Positions 10,579-21,285 of a stretch of 64,000 nucleotides of DNA are shown here, in pieces. The notes under the pieces are model-generated. The model ran no database searches. It worked only from the letters and a program-made list of their open reading frames with translations, and was not told the origin of the DNA. The DNA lies in assembly GCA_021521415.1 (NCBI GenBank), contig JAIQDT010005806.1, forward strand, positions 62,001 to 126,000, in the 5' to 3' direction. Origin of the DNA: Bidens hawaiensis (lineage: Eukaryota > Streptophyta > Magnoliopsida > Asterales > Asteraceae). Position numbers and translations under genes: made by a program. Within the stretch, counting starts at the first letter, position 1. The number at the start of each line of letters is the position of its first letter.

Positions 10579-13449
10579 TCACGCTATCTTCACGGGAATC
10601 AGAACACTCACGGGCTCGTGTATGCTCGTGTACCACAACCCCAGCTTCGGTTTGCCCTTGAGATACCGCAGTATCCTCTTCGCACCCTTCAAATGAGATT
10701 CTATTGGGTTTGCCTGAAAGCGTGCACAAAGACAAACAGCAAACATTATATCAGGCCTAGAAGCAGTTAAGTACATTAAAGAACCTATAATAGCCCGGTA
10801 TTGGGTTGGGTCCACGTCTGCATCATTGTCTGAATCAGCACCCAATTTGTGATTGACGCAGACTCGAGTATCATATGGAGTGCTGTCCTCCATCTTGAAG
10901 CGTTTGAGAACATCATGGACATACTTCGTCTGATGAATGAACATCCCGTCTTTCTTCTGATCAACCTGCAATCCTAAAAAGAAAGTTAGTTCACCCATAG
11001 CACTCATTTCAAATCTCTTCTTCATGACGGCCTCAAACTCCTGACACATGGCGACCTTTGATGCAACAAAGATAATGTCGTCCACGTAGACTTGCACCAG
11101 CAGAAAGTCGCTTCCTTTTCTCTTGAAGAACAACGTGCTATCAATCTTACCTCTTTCAAACTCATTCTCAAGCAAGTAATCTGATAAGGTTGAATACCAG
11201 GCACGAGGTGCCTGATGTAGTCCATACAGCGCTTTACTTAGCTTGTACACGTGATCGGGAAAGTCAGGGTCAGGAAAACCCGGAGGTTGCTCAACGTACA
11301 CAACCTCATCGACTTTACCATTTAGGAACGCGCTCTTCACATCCAACTGAAAAACCTTCATCTCCTTATGAGCAGCAAATGCCAAAAACAGCCGAATGGC
11401 TTCCAATCTTGCCACAGGAGCAAACACCTCATTGTAATCAATCCCCTCTTGTTGATTAAAGCCTTTAACAACCAGCCTCGCCTTGTTCCTGATAACAACC
11501 CCTTTCTCATCTCTCTTACATTTGAAGACCCACTTCGTGCCAATCGCATGCACATTTCTTGGTTTTTCAACCAAATTCCATACTTCCATTTTCTTAAACT
11601 GAGCTAACTCTTCTTGCATGGCTTCGACCCACGAGCTGTCCTTAAGAGCCATTTGATAGTTCTTTGGTTAAATCTGGCTGATGAAGCAGGTGTACAAGCA
11701 TTCGTTGATAATGCCCGTGTCTTTAATGCTTGTGTAAACACAGGTGTGCTCATTCACGCTTTTTCTTGTTTGTACACCGGCGGACAGATCACCTATCACA
11801 TTCTCCAACGGGTGATTTTTGTGAATTCTCGTAGTCGGAACCGAACTGACATTTAGATTATCTTCCAAGTTCGAAGATAGCTCATCCATGGTTGATTGAT
11901 GTTGAAAGTGAAACGGATTGATGAATTCCTCTTCAGTAGAGGCAGCAGGGGTATTGACAGCATTTGACGAGGAAGGCTGACATTCATCATACTGTGGTCG
12001 TTGCACCAAAGTGTCTTCCTCATCGCATATCATCTTCGTAGCAATTCTTTCCTCAACTTCTACAAAATCCAAATAAGGTATGTTAAAAGATTTAAAGAGT
12101 CTATCATAGTCGAAAACCCCAGAGGGTCCCGTGCTTGGTTTTGGTCATTTGTAACTTGTGATATCAGTGTTACACACCACCTCAACCTTGCTGTTCGATG
12201 TATTGAAGACCCGTCTGTTGGGAGTCCCAACAACGTATCCGACTAAGATTCCTTCGTCGGCTACTTCACCAAATTTTGAATTGGTCTTTAATATCGAACA
12301 CGGGGACCCGAATGGTTCAAGACCACTCAAGTTGGGCTTTCTCCCATGCATTAGTTCATAACAGGTTTTATTTAATCTTTTAACAGTTAACACTCTATTA
12401 AGGATATAACAGGCTGTTGCAACAGCTTCAGCCCAAAACACCACAGGAAGTTGCGAATCAGCCAGCATGGTTCTGGCTCCTTCAATTAAAGTTCTGTTCT
12501 TCCTCTCAGCCACTCCATTTTGTTGCGGAGTATACGGTGCGCTGTATTGGTGTTCAATCCCCTTCTGTAGGCAGGAGATCTCTATCTGATAGTTCTTGAA
12601 CTCAGTCCCATTGTCGCTCCTGATGTATTTAACTCTTTTTCCCATAATGTTCTCAACTTTGGTAATCAAATTTATTACCATCTGAACAGTTTCATCCTTC
12701 GACTTCAGGAAATATACCCACGAGTATCGAGAAAAATCATCAGTAATCACCAAGCAGTACGATGTTCCTCCTAGACTTTTTACATTCACGGGACCGAAGA
12801 GATCCATATGAAGTAATTCTAGGGTACTGACAATTGAATTGACCTTCTTGGTGTGATGGGATTTCTTGTGTTGCTTTCCTTTCTTGCATGATAAGCATTT
12901 GTCTTCGAAGTTGAAATTCTTCAAGGGAACCCCCAACACAAGCCCATTTTTGACAAGGTAGTTCATCTTACGAAGATGAATGTGCCCCATTCTCCTATGC
13001 CATAATTCGGACTCTGATTCAGTCGCTTTCGACAAAAGACACGATTCTTCAGTGGCCATTTCAGTAGACCTCATATCCATGATATACGTATTCTTCACTC
13101 TTGGAGCCTTCATAACAATCCAGTCCTCTGGTATCTTAAAACCAGGATACAACACTATCGCCTCATTCTTCGTGAAATGCACGGTATAATCCTTGTCACA
13201 GATCTGCGAAACACTCAGCAGATTGTGCTTCAATTCTTCAACAAAGTTAACTTTCTCTAGCGTCATCTTCCCGTTAGTCACAATCCCAATTCCTGTGATC
13301 TTTCCACCGCTCTCTCCTGCGAAACTCACTCTACCACCTTGAACAGGTTTCCAGTCTTGTAACAATTTCTTGTTACCCGTCATGTGCCGGGAACAGCCGC
13401 TATCCACAACCCATTGATTGTTGGCAGCCCTGTTCAACTGTTCCTGCAC
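10579..13449 (-). pseudogene. Element A pol: protease, integrase, reverse transcriptase; RNase H deleted
   Basis: A single frame on the minus strand covers the protease site (VVDSGCSRHMTG), the HHCC finger, the integrase core (MDLFGP, RSDNGTEF, NGVAERKNRT), the integrase C-terminal part that B has lost, then RT with YVDDIIF. It is broken by TGA at 12145-12147 and TAA at 11668-11670 only. After [13 protein letters not shown] it runs directly into spacer sequence (position 10620, equivalent to B 4906), so all of RNase H is missing. A copy without RNase H cannot complete its own reverse transcription; see findings. Confidence 0.92.
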
Positions 13450-13521
13450 GATTAAAGCAGAGAGTTAAAATCTGGGGACCCAAGACCGATTGGTCTTGGG
13501 TCGATACATCCCGTACCTTGG

Positions 13522-16047
13522 CTATCCAAAGTTAGTATCATAATCATTTCTGTGAGTCCTAACAGGATACCTTCTTGTGGATTGTCTATGAGGCCATCCA
13601 AACCGTCTTGAATTAAATGAATTATTAGTTATGGTTTGGGTGTTACCAGTGAAAAACTGAGATATATTTCTTTGAAAACCTGGATTAGTCCATTTTCTGA
13701 AATTCGATGGGTTTTCAGTTTTATCATTAAATTGACTACTGTTAGCTCTTTTCTCAGTTTTTAAAGGCCTCACACCTCTGAATTTTTGCTTCAGAGGGCA
13801 ATCAGCAACAAGATGTCCTTGTTGATTACATCTAAAACAACACCTGTTTTCAACTTTCTTATCAAAAGTTGTCTTAGATGTTGAGGCTGTATTACTGCCC
13901 GTTTGTCTCACATATGGTGGGACATACGGGTTTAGTGGAGACTTCTTTTCAGATGTTTTCTTTTTCTCTCCACTCTTTGGTAACACTTCCTCTTGATTTG
14001 TCTCACTCGACTCAGAGGATTTGTCCGAGTTAGATGAGACAGGACTCGGAGCAGAAATCTTAACACTTGCAACAGGCTTACTCACTTCTGGTTCTTTAGC
14101 GGTAACTTGAACTGGAACTGTCTGACATAGTCAACATCGACAGATTTCTGATTACTAGGGTTAAAAGTGTAATTATGATTGAAAGGTGGTGGAACTTCAT
14201 GATAACCAATTCCTCCCCTTTTTGGGGAACCTTGATCACTAACGAGGTGATCAAGTATAGCGGAGGAATTTCTGAATTGCTCCAGTTTCCTGTTAAGTTC
14301 CACCACTTTTACCTGGTGATCAGCTATCTGTTTTTCTCTTTCAGCTATTAGTTTGGTTTTTTCTTCTAGAACCTCATAGCTAAGATCAATCATTTTAATT
14401 TTTTCAGCAAGCTTTGCTTTAAGACTTTTAATATCTGTTTCACTAGCTTTAATTTTTACTTTGTAACTATTTTCTCTAGCTTTAGTGAAATGATGATCTT
14501 CTTTTAAAGTTTTATATTGCGCATCCAAACTAACAAACTGATCAGTTAGAGTTGTCAGTTGTTCAGACAGATGTTCACACTTAGTACAAGGAAGTTCGGT
14601 ACTTACCTCGGAGAGCTGGTCTGCTGCATCTGCCATGTACGCTTCATTTTCGCCAGTTCCTTTCTCACTATCTGCATTTTCGATGTTTGCCAAGTTGGCC
14701 TGTTCAAATACTTCTTCAACATGCAGATTCCAGTTGTACTCTTCGTTCTGTCTGGAAATCATGGCTCTATAGTCATTACCACTACCACTTTGCTGTGTAG
14801 ATCTGTTCTGACTGCGTTCTACACGTTCATTCTTGCATTCTTTTGCAAAGTGGCCATTCTGCTGACAGTTGTAGCAGCGAACCTTCGTCTTATCAAACCC
14901 TGGCCTCTCACCGACAAACTTCCTGCCAGTCTTCTTCATGAACCTCTTTACCCTTCTCACTATCATGGTCATCTGCCACTGCAAATCCATCTCCTCCAGA
15001 TCATCAGCGTCGATCTGGTCATAGTCTTCATCCAAAACTGCAGGATCAACGATCTTACCCTGAATGTAGTTCTCATACGAAGCAATAAAAGATGCATAGA
15101 GAGCAAACTGCTGTTCAGCAGATTTGACACTCATGGGCATCTTCGAGTAGTTGTTGTTTGAAACACTTGGGGAATAACTACTCTTGGTCGCTTGAGGTTG
15201 AGAAGCATTTGACCCTCCAGCTACATAGCACACATCACCGTTCATGTTGAGAGATACATGTCCCTCATGTGTTGAGCTCGCGCCTGACTCTCCCTTAGAG
15301 TAATAAGCAGATGATTCAGTTTTCGAACTTGATCCTGAGTTAACCTTTGCCCCATACATACCCGGATCTTGAACCTGATCGGTAGGTGTCTCCTTTTATA
15401 CCATGTTCAGTTCAAACGTTCTTAGCTTGTTAACTGCTATCTCAAGGTCATAGTCAGCAAAGTCTTTATCTTCTCTCATCAACACTGTATACATCTCCCA
15501 ATTTGGTGGGAGAGCATCAAGAAGCTTCTCAACAATCTCATCTTCTTTGTATTGCAATTGAATAGTTGCTGAGTTCAGTCATCAGATGATAATATCTAGT
15601 GATGATATCATCAAGTGATTCATTTTTCAGATACTTGAAGACCGAGAATTGGGTTTTTAGAAGTTTAATCTTCGAAGCACGTATTCCCACATTGCCCTCA
15701 AAACGGTTTTCAAGAGCTTCCCAAAGTTCTCTAGCAGTCTTATACTTTCTGAAAGTGTGCAAAATCTCTTGTGGAAGAGCCATTGTAATTGCTGCATGAG
15801 CTTTGCTTTCGGCTTCATACATTTTCTTCTCTTCATCTTCCATCTCTTTGTACTTCTTGATCTGATCACGACCTTCATACTCAGTAGTAGGTGGAATGTA
15901 ACCATCTTGTATACACACCCACATCTTGGCATCTTGATACTTGACATATTGTTCAAAACGATCTTTCCACGCTACATAATCCGTTTTCTTAAGCATCTTG
16001 GGTGCCTTTGTAGTCTTTACCAGTTCAGTAATGTTTATCGAAGACAT
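13522..16047 (-). pseudogene. Element A gag, two zinc knuckles, frameshifted
   Basis: The first true ATG is at 16047 (MSSINITELVKT). The N-terminal UBN2/copia-type capsid region covers about 16047-15410 with a frameshift near 15555 and a TAA near 15397. Next come an acidic stretch, a first CCHC knuckle (CYNCQQNGHFAKEC, near 14890), a long coiled coil (about 14290-14600), the GIGYHEVPPP motif, a frameshift near 14085, and a second CCHC knuckle (CFRCNQQGHLVADC, near 13830). A TAG closes the frame at 13522. In the undamaged parental frame gag and pol would be in register, with only a stop between them near 13456. Confidence 0.88.
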
Positions 16048-16545
16048 CTTTCTCAAAACTCAAAGAAATCCGAAAATCAAAAATTTTATTTTCAAACAGC
16101 TCTGTAGGCGAAGTTGTGGATAACTTCGCTTAAAGTTTAACTTCGCGTGAATTTGTAACGTCGCTCACTTTCTTAAATTCGCCGGATTGGCGAAGTTGAG
16201 AATAACTTCGCTTAAGTTGGGCGAACTTGGAAGGTAGGCGAAGTTGTAGGTAACTTCGCTTGAGGTAAGCGAACTTGAAAAGGTAGGCGAAGTTGTGGAT
16301 AACTTCGCTTAACCTTATATCTTCGCCGAAACCCTAGTAACAGTGACGGCAACTTCGCCTGATGAACACGAAGTTTCTGCAGATTAGATTTCTGGGTTTT
16401 TCGAGGTTTGTGAAGGTGTTATGGGTTGTTTAAGCTTGTAGGAGATGAGTATGACACAAAAACTCAGAAAACTCGTCCCGCGAATAGTCGAACAGAACGA
16501 TTTCTATACCCGCGTGATAATCCCGAACCACACAATCGAGCAAAT
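16048..16545 (-). other. Element A 5' leader with GCGAAGTT array
   Basis: Lies between the primer site and the gag ATG. Region 16105-16350 has about ten exact GCGAAGTT or AACTTCGC 8-mers plus variants such as GCGAACTT, many as inverted pairs separated by a few bases. No reading frame of note. Confidence 0.8.
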
Positions 16546-16557
16546 GCTCTGATACCA
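16546..16557 (-). other. Element A primer-binding site (initiator tRNA-Met type)
   Basis: Two bases after the 5' LTR, the minus strand reads TGGTATCAGAGC, the standard plant copia primer site complementary to the 3' end of initiator methionine tRNA. Element C has the same site at the same spacing. Confidence 0.95.
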
Positions 16558-16559
16558 AT

Positions 16560-16976
16560 TGTAGGTTCCCAGCCGGATCTACACGAGATATCGCGTACTA
16601 CGCAGGTGCGGAATCCCTACGTAAGACGTTACGAGTATAGAAAACAATACGGTTAACACACGATAATCAAACACGTTGTATACCAACCTTAAACACGTGA
16701 TACGAAGATCACTTGATTACAGACTCTCTCTGACTCGAATACACGAAAACTCGTAAACTGTTAACTAATCTATATCGAATAAGCCGTAAACAAAACCTTA
16801 TATAATCACGACAACTTCGCCTGGCATGTTCAGGCGAAGTTGTCACTAACTTCGCTTGTCTAACAAGTTCGCCCATATCAGCGAACTTGTTAGCAACTTC
16901 GCTTATACAAAACATAAAACATTACAAACACGATTACAGACACTAGACACTGAACTACTGACATCATGCACCAACA
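16560..16976 (-). repeat. Element A 5' LTR (417 bp) with promoter
   Basis: Minus strand TGTTGGTGC to CCTACA. TATA-like TATATAA is at 16799-16805. Upstream of it on the minus strand are hairpin 1 (arms 16810-16823 and 16831-16844, 14 bp perfect, 7-base loop) and hairpin 2 (arms 16860-16872 and 16881-16893, 13 bp). A third hairpin near the LTR's 3' end carries the loop ATTCCGCA. Confidence 0.95.
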
Positions 16977-17519
16977 ATTTCTAATCCGTTTAAAGGTGTG
17001 TAGGATAATCGAATCGATTGTTCATGTTCATTAACGTTTATCATCGGTCGATTCGACCCGTTTCACGTCCTCGTTTTTTGAACCCTTAACAACCGATTTT
17101 CAAACGTATCTTTACGTGTTCTTAATCAAATTAATCGTATAGATCATCTTAAAACCTGGTTTTCCGAAATCCGTAAGCTCAAAATTGACCAAATCACGTC
17201 GTTCGATAAACCTAACTGATGCCGTTTCATATTCGGCGAAGTTACAGTTTAGGCGAAGTTATCTGTAACTTCGCCTGATAATTATTTTTGAAACAGTTTA
17301 TGAGGCAATGTTGTGGTTAGGCGAAGTTACCATTAACTTCGCATGGACCTTTTTACTTAACAGTTAACAGATGAAGTTAAAGTTGAAGCGAAGTTGTTTC
17401 CCAACTTCGCCCCACCTTTAACTTCGCCTATACAAAATATATCACAACTTCGCTCATGGTAGCAGTCGAACTTGTGATTTGCGTTGACGTGTATCTAACT
17501 TAGTCTGTTTGATGCATAT
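16977..17519 (+). other. Element B spacer, right part, with GCGAAGTT array
   Basis: Begins with the second ATTTC copy (16977-16981). Motif array at 17230-17460, matching the array upstream of ORF3 in element A. A branch-like CTAAC sits at 17495-17499, but the following acceptor CAG found in A and C is changed here to CAT just before the ORF3 ATG. Confidence 0.85.
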
Positions 17520-20504
17520 ATGGCTGCTGTAGGTGGTGCAGGCGGAGATGACGGTGGTGATAACCAGAGACAGTTCTTCCCGGGTCACAACATGTATATA
17601 ACATTAGACCCGGAGGCGAGCGGAGTTGATGATTTCCGCGAAATCATCACATTCTTACTATGCTCGCGTATATTCCACGCGATTACGACAACACTGCCAA
17701 TATCCTTACCAAACATTGAGGATTTTTGGCAGACCGTGGAATATGACTGTAGGGTCGAGCCCCCGGTGATGCGCGCAACAGTCAACAATCACATTGTTCA
17801 GTTCTCATCTGAACAGATCCGGGCGGCATTACGTTTTGGAGATGAGACGAGGGATGACCCGACAGATTTTGTGGCTCCTTTCCGTGATGGAGCATTTCTA
17901 AGGATGGGATACTCTGGTCCCTTGGGAGATACCCAGAGAAGGAAGGGGTTCTTACTTGACCAGTGGCGCTTTCTCATGCATGTCATGATTGTATGCATGT
18001 CAGGGAGAAAGGCGGGCACTTATGGCATGGGCGCGACCATGCAGTCGGCGATGACTGCTCTGACTTATAATAAGCGTTACAGCTTTAGTCAGATGGTCTT
18101 CTACGAGATCGATCGACAAAGAAGAGCGGTGGCGCGTGAGAGATTTATCATGTATCCAAGATTTCTCCAAATGATCTTGAATCATGTTGCTCCAACGCTA
18201 CCTCAGCGCCGACCAATCCGATACGTAGAAAGTGTGAGCAAAAGGATCTTTGCCCAATGCAGATCCTCCAGTGCGAGGAGCAAACCTGAGCTCCGTCCTC
18301 GACATACTCCACTATTCGGGTACTTGATCCACCCGGGGTATGTGCCTGCTCGAGGGGACGAGTTTCGGGACCTGGCACCACAACAGGCAGTAGCACCTCA
18401 AGCTATACCTGCTGCTCCTGTTGTGTCACCGGAGGAGAACGTTGACCTTGACGCAGAGTTTGGCGGTCAAGGATTTTTTGACATGGAGAAGGTTGATCCA
18501 GAGGAGATTGTGCAAGTCTCTGTTGCACATGTTTCGGGTGTGAATGTTACTAGGGCAGCTACAACGGTGGCTGGCTCAGATTCTGATGATGAAGTGGCCG
18601 AAGCAAGACGGATTTTGGTAACACATGAACGGACTCATGGGAAAAGGAAGAGAACTGATGATGATAGCGAGTCCGACTATGAAGAAGAAGTTCAACAGTT
18701 GATTCGCAGATCAAGAAGGGAACGGGCAGGTGCAGGATCGGGAGCTGGTGAGAGCTCGAGGGTGGTACTTTTCACCCCACCCGCACTGTCCGGTATGACA
18801 ATGGTTCCCTCAACATTACAAGTTACGAGGCCAAGCGCCACGGATGTTCCCGTGGTGGCTACCTCATCTGTCTTTGGCCTCCCACCAACTACTTTCCAAC
18901 TTTCGGCTCTGGAAATCATATCGTTGCCACCTCCAACTCTTACTCCAACGGAGTTCGTGGCACATTTTATTGAGTCGACGGTTGTGGCCACTGCAGGGTT
19001 ATCGGTGACGATACCACCTGCGGTTACGTCTTTGCCTACTTCTGAGGTCCCGGTTACATCGGAAATCCCTCCTCAGTACACTCAAGATATATCACATCTG
19101 AGGTTTGATTTCGATGCAACCTTATCAGATTCAGAACGAATAGCAACACTTGAACGGGTCGTGGCAGAACAGTCAAGGATTAATCTTATCTAGACCCAGG
19201 CTATTCAACGCCTAGTTACAGAGAATCAGATGCAGTCGTCCCTGCTGGTAGAACATGGAAAAATCATAGATGCTTTGAAGGAGTTCTTGGCATCTCAGAG
19301 GGAGACGAGCTGTAAAGGCGATGAGTTGAGGACGAAGAAGCGCAATGATAGAGACGATGATCCCAATGCATCGAAAGGTGCAGGTGGTGAGTTGCCAAGA
19401 ACTGTACAAGCTCTTGGGACTTCCACAACTCAGGGGGAGTCGACAACTGCAGCTGGTGGTGATGATGTGGTGGTAGTGGAGGTTGAGGAGATGGATGATG
19501 AGTTCATAGGTGATGATGATGTATTACCGGTTGAAGAAATAGAGAAGATTGGAGAAGAGATTGTTATTGATGATGATATAGAAGAGGGAGAGATAGTAGA
19601 AGAAAATGTAGAGCATGAGATTCTGGAAGTAGATGACGCAGATATGAGTCAAGAGATTGGGAATGATGAGACTGAATGGGAAGAGCAGCCTAGATGGAAA
19701 GAAGGCTATGCTCAGTGGTTCGTCAAAACGAAGAAACCATCGGTCCCTACAATGTTTAAGAAGAGTTACAACATTAGAGGTTATGCTGAAGCGAGAAAGG
19801 GGATTATTTGCTAGATATATGATGAGCAGTTGAGGCTCTTTGTGATTAAGAGAATGTTTAAGAAGAGTTACAACATTAGAGGCTATGCTGAAGCGAGAAA
19901 GGGGGTTATTTGCTGGATATATGATGAGCAGTTGAGGCTCTTTGTGATTAAGAGATATGATGGCGTTCAGTACTTCAAAAGAATGTTGAGATCGTTGAAC
20001 ACATTGCCAGAATGTGAAGTGAAAGACTTAGCCAGATTGGGATTGATAAATCGAAGTGATGATAATATGGCTAGAGTCATCGGGAAGATAGTATGGAAGG
20101 AGAGTATAAAGGAAAAGAAGTTTGAGCTGCTGAAACCACAGAAGGGAAAACTTATCGAAGATAAAGATAGAGGGTTGAGAGCAGATGGCAAGCCTTGGAT
20201 GATTATAAAGTATAAACCGATCCGGTGTTTGAAAGAAGTGCCGATGAAACAAATGCCCAAGGATGTGCTCAAAGAGTTGAAGTGGTGGTATGTAGATTGT
20301 GAGACAGCTGAAGCAGTGATAGAAGACGAAGATGAACAAGAGCTGCTGAGAGTCTATGATCCGATGCATCTAGTGAACCTGTCTCGAGCTGATCTGCAGG
20401 TGCTGAATAAGAAGAAAATCTTTTATATTCCTGCTTGGAAAGACGAAGCGGGGAAATATCAAAGAGTTGTTTCGGTATGTGTACGAGAAGGAGTGAATGC
20501 TTAA
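17520..20504 (+). pseudogene. ORF3 of element B, two stops and an in-frame duplication
   Basis: Homologue of element A's ORF3 across its length (MAAVGGAG start, CMSGRKAGT and MYPRFLQMI motifs, acidic middle, C-terminal W-Y-D domain). The frame is broken by TAG at 19191-19193 inside the coiled coil and by a TAG at 19812-19814 that falls in the first copy of a 102-bp tandem duplication. The ending, through PAWKDEAGKYQRVVSV, is intact. A short deletion in the first residues removes the Ala-Gly-Gly run seen in A. Confidence 0.9.
19752..19955 (+). repeat. 102-bp tandem duplication within ORF3 of element B
   Basis: 19752-19853 is repeated at 19854-19955 with a few differences. The unit is 34 codons long, so the frame is kept. 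The first copy carries a TAG where the second has TGG. Confidence 0.95.
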
Positions 20505-20570
20505 AGATGAAGATTCAAGATTGTTGAAGATTACAAGACACGTGCTTGAAGATAAAGAGATGAAGCTACT

Positions 20571-20584
20571 GCCAAGGGGGAGTC
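20571..20584 (+). other. Element B polypurine tract
   Basis: GCCAAGGGGGAGTC directly before the 3' LTR; same as in element A. Confidence 0.9.
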
Positions 20585-21007
20585 TGTTGGTGCATGATGT
20601 CAGTAGTTCAGTGTCAAGTGTCTGTAATCGAGTTTGTTAGATTTGTGTTTTTGTATGTAAGCGAAGTTAGCTCACAAGTTCGCTGATACAGGCGAACTTG
20701 TGAACTAAACGAAGTTAGGGACAACTTCGCCTGAACATGCCAGGCGAAGTTGTCGTGATATATATTGATTAGGTTACGGCTTAATCAATAAGAAGTTTAA
20801 TTATTCGAGTTTACGAGTCAGAGAGTCCTGTAATCAGTGATCATCGTATCACGTGTTTAAGGTTTCAATATAACGAGTATTTGTTTATTGTAACGTGTGT
20901 TCGATCGTGTTAACTCGTATCATCTTCTACGCTCGTAACGTCTTACGTAGGGATTCCGCACCTACGTAGAACGAGATATCTCGTGTAGATCCGGTTGGGA
21001 ACCTACA
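20585..21007 (+). repeat. Element B 3' LTR (423 bp)
   Basis: TGTTGGTG to GAACCTACA. Recognisably the same as element A's LTR but with many differences. Hairpin 2 (20672-20683 with 20692-20703) and hairpin 1 (20720-20733 with 20741-20754) are retained, hairpin 2 with a paired base change. U5 hairpin: TACGTAGG (20944-20951) with CCTACGTA (20961-20968). Confidence 0.93.
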
Positions 21008-21078
21008 AAGCTCTTTAGGCACCTTTAGACACCAATTATTCCACTAAAAATGACTTGGCACTGCCACCTTGTATGTGA

Positions 21079-21189
21079 ATAAACAAGCTAAGAGTGTCCT
21101 TGTCTTCCAAGGCTACACAGGTGCTTCGAAGGGTCTGTTGGGCACCTCTAGAGCCTTGGCAGACAAGACATTCTCTTGGCCCGTTTATT
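21079..21189. repeat. Short inverted repeat (hairpin, about 40-46-bp arms)
   Basis: The left arm 21079-21124 (starting AATAAAC) is imperfectly complementary to 21152-21189 (ending GTTTATT), with a loop of about 27 bases. It lies between element B and the 3' end of the DUF26 gene. It could be a small MITE or a foldback remnant; it is too mismatched for me to call it a microRNA. Confidence 0.6.
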
Positions 21190-21285
21190 AACCTTCGAGC
21201 CAATATATGGAAGTGATGAAACACGAGGGTTTCTTTAACTTAATATTCATTTCCCTAGTGCTTAATCCGAATATGGTTTCCTCCC

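Larger units (their letters stand above)
5802..16976 (-). mobile_element. Element A: 11.2-kb Ty1/copia retrotransposon with intact third ORF, nested in element B
   Basis: Both LTRs are complete (5802-6217 and 16560-16976), there is a perfect ATTTC target duplication, a tRNA-Met type primer site and a polypurine tract. Reading on the minus strand the order is 5' LTR, leader with motif array, gag, PR, IN, RT, spacer, ORF3, 3' LTR. The LTRs differ by two substitutions and one indel, so the insertion is recent. The RNase H region and the hairpin module are missing (B equivalent about 3770-4905), and gag-pol carries stops and frameshifts, while ORF3 is open over 963 codons. Lineage SIRE/Maximus-like by architecture (inference). 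Confidence 0.95.
1..21007 (+). mobile_element. Element B: Ty1/copia retrotransposon with third ORF, 5' end outside window, split by element A
   Basis: Order on the + strand is gag (1-1281), protease/integrase (1284-2351), RT/RNase H (2352-4260), non-coding spacer (4261-5801 and 16977-17519), ORF3 (17520-20504), polypurine tract and 3' LTR (20585-21007). Element A, a relative in reverse orientation, interrupts the spacer; the spacer joins up across it when one ATTTC copy is removed. Domain order gag-PR-IN-RT-RH is that of Ty1/copia, and the large size with an ORF after pol recalls the SIRE/Maximus lineage (inference). B is dead: deletion in integrase, three stops in RT/RH, two stops plus a duplication in ORF3. 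The 5' LTR and target duplication cannot be seen. Confidence 0.9.

Noticed and set aside
16105..16350. CRISPR-like array
   Set aside because: Repeats are short, in both orientations, unevenly spaced, and within a plant retrotransposon.
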